Assembly (NCBI GenBank): GCA_961205875.1
Contig: OY540811.1
Coordinates: 20,205,248 to 20,269,247 of the forward strand
From: Sialis fuliginosa
Lineage: Eukaryota; Arthropoda; Insecta; Megaloptera; Sialidae
Length of the DNA: 64,000 bases
Direction of reading: 5' to 3'
Each line of letters opens with the position of its first letter. Position 1 is the first letter of the stretch. The notes under the pieces were generated by a model. It ran no database searches. It was not told the origin of the DNA and was given only the letters and a program-made list of their open reading frames with translations. The position numbers and the translations under genes are program-made. Of this stretch, positions 58,272-64,000 are shown piece by piece.

Positions 58272-58344
58272 GTACCAAGCGGTGAGATCGTCGGACTGTT
58301 CGCATGATAATGGACATTATCCCTGTTTTATAATGCGTGAGTGA
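58272..58344 (+). CDS. Candidate alternative last exon of the Iroquois gene (homeodomain-less isoform), speculative
   Basis: After a (TG)n tract ending in CGCAG at 58271, the sequence continues the phase-2 frame from exon 3: the split GG is completed to glycine and reads GYQAVRSSDCSHDNGHYPC then FIMRE and a TGA stop at 58342-58344. AATAAA-type signals follow near 58,550 and 58,610. Joined to exon 3 this would end the protein without a homeodomain. An inner GTGAGA at 58282 could instead make a 10-base microexon, but that would change the downstream frame. The acceptor has a purine-interrupted tract, and any 24-codon frame can arise by chance. The stretch is locally less AT-rich, so it may simply be a regulatory element. 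Confidence 0.15.
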
Positions 58345-59100
58345 ACACATTTTAGTGCCACAAAAGTCCCTAAAAATACGAATCGGATACGCACATAAAA
58401 TGTAAATTTTGTTACATTAACAGACGGCTTAGTTGATGCGGTGGTAACGATACAGTTACATACCTGATTAACTCGCGATATTGTTATACATTTAATATAA
58501 ATACATGCATTCATGCATATAGTATATATGGAAATTGTTGATACTAGAATAAATAAGTAAATATTTAAACATTTGAAAAAGAGGAATATGATTTTGTAGT
58601 ATATTTTTAATAAATAAAAAAAAAATTTTAATAGAGTTTCCGTTTTTATTATATGAAGTCAGCAATTATGTGCACGAAACAATCAAGATACTAAATTCAA
58701 TATTTATTTATTATTGTATGGTTTACACAATATATCATGTACCTATCTTAAAATATGAATTTAAAAAAAATCTTAAAAAGATACTACTACAAAAAATACA
58801 AATCTTAATATTAAATTAAATTAAAAGAATTCGCAATGAAAGGGTAAATTGTTTAATTTTACTAAATGAATATGATAAATATGGGAAAACAGTTTCCGTT
58901 GCCAATTTTATTTTTATTTTTTGTATTTCTTGTTAATTTATATAATACTAAAAATCAGCTGATGTTACACTTAAATCCTTTTGTAATCTCAAGATAAATG
59001 TGGGAACAGGACGAGCACAACGAACGTTCGGAGGGTTCGCTGAATATTGCTCGGCACGGTCTGCTCGTTTTATTCGTTCATAAATGAACTACTGCACACA
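58345..59100. other. Intron 3 stretch with two less AT-rich islands
   Basis: 58,345-58,490 (GAATCGGATACGCACATAAA, GATGCGGTGGTAACGATACA) and 58,980-59,100 (GGAACAGGACGAGCACAACG, GCTCGGCACGGTCTGCTCG, ATTCGTTCATAAATGAAC) are unique and free of transposon ends: candidate enhancers. 58,500-58,970 is plain AT-rich. Confidence 0.25.
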
Positions 59101-59209
59101 TAAAAGTGAATTTTTTTAAAATTACATTGTTCATTATAAAAAAATATCTGTAAAATAGAAAAAATATAAGTAATTTAAATTTTCATCTTGGTTTGTAATA
59201 AGATTCTCA

Positions 59210-59490
59210 ACATCCGTAATGACGTACACATGTGAACACGGTCTCGCCACACAAGACAACACAACAATCGCTTTGTATTGCGTATATTTACGTTATTGTT
59301 CATGCGACGCCAGTCGGCGTCTCTACAAGTCAACTAGAGTGGCCAATAAATAAAATGTTCACACATTGTACACACACACACGCGCACACAAAAGTGCTTG
59401 CGTCACGAGACGGCTATGACAACGCATGCGATTTCGGAAACCACGGTGTGACTGATTCTGGGCATGCAAGAGGTTGCCGAAATGTTTTTG
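59210..59490. promoter_or_regulatory. Less AT-rich island in intron 3 (candidate enhancer)
   Basis: GTGAACACGGTCTCGCCACA, CATGCGACGCCAGTCGGCGT and GTCACGAGACGGCTATGACA lie here, with a short CA run at 59370. The frame 59232-59564 shows no recognisable domain. 59,490-60,540 holds nothing recognisable. Confidence 0.25.
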
Positions 59491-60548
59491 GGAGTAATTG
59501 TGAACATAAAATATATTTTACTACTTATAATTTAAAATATCGGTATCTTAATATATTTTTTTAATAATTTGTAATGTATGAAACATTTGTCAGAATTAAA
59601 ACTCATATTTGTATTATAATATTAGTTTTCTAATGTCCTAATGTCAAAAACATAATATACATTTATTTGTAAAATAACTAATTTGACAATTGACAATTGA
59701 ATTTAGTTGCATTTATTTCCAATGCAACATGAATTAATGACGTATTTATTAGTATTTAAAATTCAAATTTTGAGGGTAGTTTTCACTCCTTTAATAGCTG
59801 TTTAGATACGTACAAATAATAAATGTCTCTTAGGTTCAATTGAACTACAAATGTACCAAGTCTTATCAAAATTAGTGAGATAACGTTCACTTTTTGGACG
59901 TTAAAAGTTACAAAATTTCCAATATTTCCAAAATTCCTAATCCAATTAGCATCAAAATCAATAGGTCTGGAGTACTCACTGAGACAAACATTTTCCCTAA
60001 AAATAATTCAAATTAGTGCATTTTTATAGTAGTTATCGTGAACGAAAGAAAATTATACATCCAGGCACACAGACACACGCACAGTCGCCATGCGGAAATC
60101 AACTTTTCTTTAAGTTTTGAAGGTAGTACAATCAGAATATACTTTTATCTCGGACACGATTTTTCGACGGAATTTCGTTTGAAGTGTCAGTTATTTCTTT
60201 GAATTAATTTTATTTTAAAATGTATTAAAATTTGTTCCTGATAAATCGGTATCATTCACATTGCATAATTTCGCGACAATATGATAGATTGGGAATGTTA
60301 CAAGGAATGTAATGTCATTTGTATCGACGCCCAAAACAACAAGTCTGTTTTTGATGTTTAGTAAACTAGATCAAAGTATCTCTATTTACAACATTATGTG
60401 ATTTGCCAATAGACATTCTATTATTTGTTGCAAGATATTGAATGAGTCGAAAACTTTGACCTTTTAGACTTTAGATACCTTTCAAAGGATATTTTGACGG
60501 TAATACTTTGGTAGAATTGTCTTTGTTCTTATTTTGAATTTATAATCA

Positions 60549-60893
60549 AACTAGCTATGCCCGCGGCTTTACTAGCTTAAATATAATAGCTATAGATATA
60601 TGGTATCGCGGAATTTATTTTAGATCTTTTTATTCTACATAATTCTTTACTTCATTATATTGTTCAATATTTAACTGTTTAGGTGGCAATATTTTTTCCA
60701 ACTCGATTTACTATTATCGTCACTGCTTATTCCTTATGTTACCTAACGTAATAAAATATATACTAAAACCTGGGAAAAGAACATATCTACGAATTAAAAA
60801 AAAAACACGTAAATCGGATAAATGGGTTTCAAGCGATAAACGCATTAATGGTTAGACAGACAGAGAGACGTTGCGTTTTATAATATGTAAGGA
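60549..60893 (+). repeat. RTE/SINE-like retroposon fragment, copy 2
   Basis: It begins ACTAGCTATGCCCGCGGCTT, a common head of insect RTE-related retroposon fragments, matches 24401-24724 through the middle, and ends in GACAGACAGAGAGACGTTGC with TATAATATGTAAGGAT. Confidence 0.65.
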
Positions 60894-60937
60894 TTCAAAC
60901 ATTACTAATGAGTCGATGAGATACGATTTATTATATA

Positions 60938-61065
60938 ACTGAACCCAAACCTGAACCTGAACCCTAAAAAATAAAGGTTTTTGAACCCAAATAGTTTGCA
61001 ACATGTTGAACCCGAGCCCGAACCGAAATTTATATTTGAACCCGAATCGAATCCGAACCATAAAT
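60938..61065. repeat. Degenerate GAACCC-type hexamer array
   Basis: Loose tandem copies of GAACCCRA/CCTGAACC/CCCGAACC run over about 125 bases. On the minus strand it reads as a Phe/Arg/Gln/Val repeat (frame 61061-60852), which is a product of the hexamer and not a gene. Confidence 0.7.
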
Positions 61066-61871
61066 AAATTCCGGTAGTTTTCTTATGTGTTTAAAAAAGC
61101 TCGATCTTATGAATTTCTATTGTTTTTGGTTTTCTTAATTTTATAATTAACATTTTGATAACGCCTGGTACAAGTTACTTGTATTTTGTTGCGTTTATTG
61201 AATATGCTAATTTGCCGGTTCCGATTCATAATATATTCCCTTGTTATCCTACGTTGTTTTATGATGTCCTAAATTGTGCTTTGCTATCTTTGTATAAGAT
61301 CACAATTAATGAATCTATTTGGCTACATAATTTATATCACAGATAACAGATACAATCGTATATATCTTCAGAATCAGGTATCGGGTTTATTATAAATTGT
61401 TTCTTATTGCGTATTTAAATTTATTTTCATTGTAGTTACACGAAATAAAATTAATAGTACATCTGTATTCGTATTGATCTTTGTTAAAATAATTGTTGTT
61501 ATTGTGGCAAACAAAGGGTTTGTGAAATAAAGGTGGTGTATTGAGTTTGATAATTGATACATAATTTTACTTTATTTAATTTTTTCAGTTGATAGTTAAT
61601 GTTTTCCTGTACTGGAATAGTAGAATAGGGGTGATGAAAAGTTAATAGTGATACAAGAATTTAGAAAATAAATGTCTATATATTGTATTTAAACTCAACC
61701 AGTTGTTCAAGAACAAAGTCAAAGCGATATATGTATTATTATTTAAAAAGAAGTGTATCTTTTACTTTTCTAAATCTAATTAACAAAATCAAATTATTTA
61801 AATCCAACTTAAGTTAATTTATTTAACTTTTTTGTAACATAAATATATAAAAAATAGATAAATGCAATATT

Positions 61872-62415
61872 AGAGCTGGGTGCGTCAGTCATTTTTGCTC
61901 ACAATCACTTCCGCTCACTCACGGAAACAGGAAAAGAAATCACGACTACGCACGTTTTCGAATTGAATTTTATACTGTCATGCTCGTGACTCTAATTTAT
62001 TTTGTTATAAGTTAAATTTTTAAGTGATGAAAATTAATTTTTTACGTATTGTTTCACTTAAACTGTATTTTTAGTGCAAGTAATAGCGAAAAAAATGAAG
62101 ATAAAAAAGTGTGCATTTTTAAATCTGGAGGTTTTTTGACACGCCAGCAGAAGAATTTTAGATTTTGAGTTGGCAACACAAACCACGTACCTTGCTTCTT
62201 CTTTGAACTTATCTTATAAAATTTCTGATAAGAATGAAATTTTTTTTTATACTAGATTATTATTATATTCACCTATCATAAATTATGAAAAAAAAAGTTT
62301 TATAAATTTTGTTCTTTTAATTTTAAAATTAAGGGAAAAAATGTGATCACAAATACTCACGATCCAAAGTTTTAAAATCACTCACGCTAACTTGAGGTCA
62401 CGGCCGACGTAACCC
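61872..62415. mobile_element. AGAGCTGG-type TIR element, copy 2 (diverged)
   Basis: It starts AGAGCTGGGTGCGTCAGTCA with CACTTCCGCTCACTCACGG, like copy 1 at 49211 read from its right end. Near 62,340-62,400 it has GATCCAAAGTTTTAAAATCA with ACTCACGC and GGTCACGGCC, the mirrored counterpart of the copy 1 left end. The right terminus is eroded and no target duplication was found. Confidence 0.5.
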
Positions 62416-62639
62416 GAACGATTCACAACCACAACAGCGAGCGTCAAGAATGATGTTCCATCGAAAATTAAAATGTAAAACCAGACATTAAATTTATCAA
62501 AAACAAACATAAAATAAATACACATGCATCAAATGCGATAACATAAAACATAATAAAACAAACAAAAGTATATTTACAGCTTCATCAATGGTTGAAATGA
62601 AATAAAATAATTAAGCTACAGAATTCAACCCTCATTATT

Positions 62640-62830
62640 TTTCAATTTCAATTAAAACGCATTACGCTATGTGTTATTTAAGGGTAGATACGGTTTCACA
62701 CCCTCGCGCAAGGGTAGGTTTTCCCCGATACGTTATCTGTACCAAATAATAAACGACTAGGCGGTATAAGGGCGAGGCGAGGTTGGCATATGCAGACTTA
62801 TCTATTAGCTCTATGTATATACTTGATGCC
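62640..62830. promoter_or_regulatory. Less AT-rich unique island in intron 3 (candidate enhancer)
   Basis: AAGGGTAGATACGGTTTCAC, CCTCGCGCAAGGGTAGG and GGCGGTATAAGGGCGAGGCG lie here. Unique, with no transposon ends and no open frame. Confidence 0.3.
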
Positions 62831-63529
62831 CCATTGTAAATGATATATGTTGGACTCTTTTATGTACAGATAAGTGATGTTTTAGGTGATACTGTTTTCA
62901 GAAAGGACATTTGTTTATGTTGTAATAATTTCGTGAGATACGATACTATTATGTAAACATGAACTTAAAAATAACTGTAATTTTATTAATGCTGAATTGA
63001 TAAAAGATATCAAAAACGTAATGGAATAAATAATTGAATTAGTAATCAAAACTTCTTCAATCATCTAATGAAAACTAATATCGATTCTATACAACTCGTC
63101 CGCATGATGTTTATAGAAGACATAAAAAGTAATATGGCTCGATTCAATATCAGAAATAGAAATATATTTTTTAATTCAACGATTGTGCATACTACGATGT
63201 AGAATAAGTCAAAATCATACAATATATGTACATGTACATACTAAAAATATAATTTACTGCTGGACAGCTCAAGAATTGAAATATCATAATATTCCAATTT
63301 ATAAAAAAAATGCGTTAGAAGGAAATTTTTAAGCTCATGTTATAATTTACTGGGAGGTAATGTCTTAAAATTTATAAGTAGATGATTATAAATTATAAAT
63401 ATAATCTGGTTTCGAGTACTTTTGTAAATTGTATTGGTAGTTGTTTTACTTTTTTTTCTTTTTTTTTCCTCTCGAAATGGTATTAATATTTCTTTATGAA
63501 AGTGATGCATTCTAGTATGTAAATGTCAA

Positions 63530-63665
63530 TGATATTGTTGCAATAATGGCCGATATGAGGTGCGGGAGACGACCTTGTGTAGGGCTCTGAGACAGTGCTT
63601 TTGGCTACGTAGAATGTCTTGAATGAGGACTGAGTTACTTTCGACTTTGGATATTATGTAAATAT
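63530..63665. promoter_or_regulatory. Less AT-rich unique island near window end
   Basis: It reads ATAATGGCCGATATGAGGTG, GGGAGACGACCTTGTGTAGG, TTGGCTACGTAGAATGTC. Unique; candidate regulatory block by composition only. 62,830-63,530 and 63,665-64,000 hold nothing recognisable apart from a GACGAGAC word at 63,710. Confidence 0.22.
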
Positions 63666-64000
63666 TAAAAATAATTGAATGTTAAAATTAAGGTTTTATC
63701 CCGTAATAAGACGAGACCGTGTTAAATTTTGACTTTTTCATCGAGAGTTTCGGTTTTAAGAAGTAATCAGTAATTAGAAATACAACATGATTTTAGGTTC
63801 GTTGATGACGAAAAGATACAATAAAAATAATATGGCATTCTTTCATATGCTAATATCAGTTTTGAGCAAAATTCGCTCATAATATGATTGAGAAAGTCTC
63901 GCTCAAAACTGACAAAAAATCTGAAAGAATGCTAAAAATTATTACAAAATCCACTGTCATTTCGTTTTTTTTTTAAATAGAACGGAGTTTTGGAATCGGC

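Larger units (their letters stand above)
36377..64000 (+). other. ara: Iroquois-class homeobox gene, araucan/caupolican type (5' part of gene)
   Basis: The gene span runs from the start codon to the window edge and includes three coding exons and two complete introns. Iroquois proteins are TALE-class homeodomain transcription factors that pattern the body wall, sensory organs, eye and other fields in insects. The exon 3 sequence reads ...WPYPSMYHPYDAAFAGYPFNG, which I recognise as the stretch directly before the homeodomain in insect araucan/caupolican; mirror differs here. The exon with the homeodomain (starting in phase 2) is not found up to position 64000, so the gene is cut by the window. 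Outside flies there is usually one araucan/caupolican gene and one mirror, so the symbol is a class assignment and does not claim orthology to one fly paralogue. Confidence 0.93.
56581..64000 (+). other. Intron 3 of the Iroquois gene (continues beyond window)
   Basis: Begins GTAAGT; no homeodomain exon or acceptor-bound continuation was found, so the intron is at least 7.4 kb or interrupted only by the uncertain exon candidate at 58272. It contains a fold-back MITE (56626), a pogo-type end at 57804, an RTE/SINE-like repeat (60549), a GAACCC array (60938), an AGAGCTGG-type TIR element (61872), and GC-richer islands at 58,262, 58,980, 59,220, 62,640 and 63,530. Nothing else is recognisable. Confidence 0.85.

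Noticed and set aside
58272-58281. 10-base microexon (G TAC CAA GCG) spliced into the main Iroquois mRNA
   Set aside because: It would change the phase from 2 to 0 and throw the homeodomain exon out of frame if that exon follows exon 3 directly.
1-64000. CRISPR arrays, bacterial operons, phage or viral genes
   Set aside because: No regularly spaced direct repeats with unique spacers, no dense gene packing and no viral protein motifs were seen; splice structure and transposons are those of an insect.

Overview
This is a strongly AT-rich eukaryotic window with long introns, many short DNA transposons and no operon-like gene packing. The only gene I can support is an Iroquois-class (IRO/Irx) homeobox gene of the insect araucan/caupolican type, on the + strand. 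The host is therefore an insect. The abundant GTACCTA-type words and the transposon families fit a hemipteran or a lepidopteran, but the window does not decide between them.

Layout. Positions 1 to about 35,200 are upstream intergenic DNA with no gene, full of decayed or miniature transposons. These include a dead mariner, pogo/Tc1/hAT-type MITEs, several nested insertions, and two families of tiny retro-insertions carrying hammerhead-ribozyme-like cores. From about 35,200 to 36,376 lies a sharply GC/CpG-rich promoter and 5' leader, bracketed by (GT)n runs. Coding exon 1 (36377-36415, 13 residues) follows. Intron 1 is 16.6 kb, coding exon 2 is 53005-53394 (130 residues), intron 2 is 3.1 kb, and coding exon 3 is 56474-56580 (35 residues plus two bases). 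Intron 3 runs off the window. The homeodomain and IRO box are not in the window and must lie beyond 64000.

The splice phases agree (0, 0, then 2), every junction has a good GT/AG, and the partial protein (about 178 residues) has the pre-homeodomain layout of the family: a Pro/Ser/Gly-rich N-terminus, then a CC-x-x-GRPI-x-TDP...VCSCQYD motif, then a YHPYDAAFAGYPFNG motif that normally sits just before the homeodomain.

The introns hold several less AT-rich islands that do not look like transposons and are candidate enhancers. Iroquois genes are known for large cis-regulatory domains, so this is plausible, but it needs cross-species conservation to prove. No bacterial, viral, tRNA, rRNA or CRISPR features were seen. 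The most unusual material is the set of ribozyme-like mini-elements, the layered transposon nests, and a possible alternative last exon in intron 3 that would give a homeodomain-less protein.
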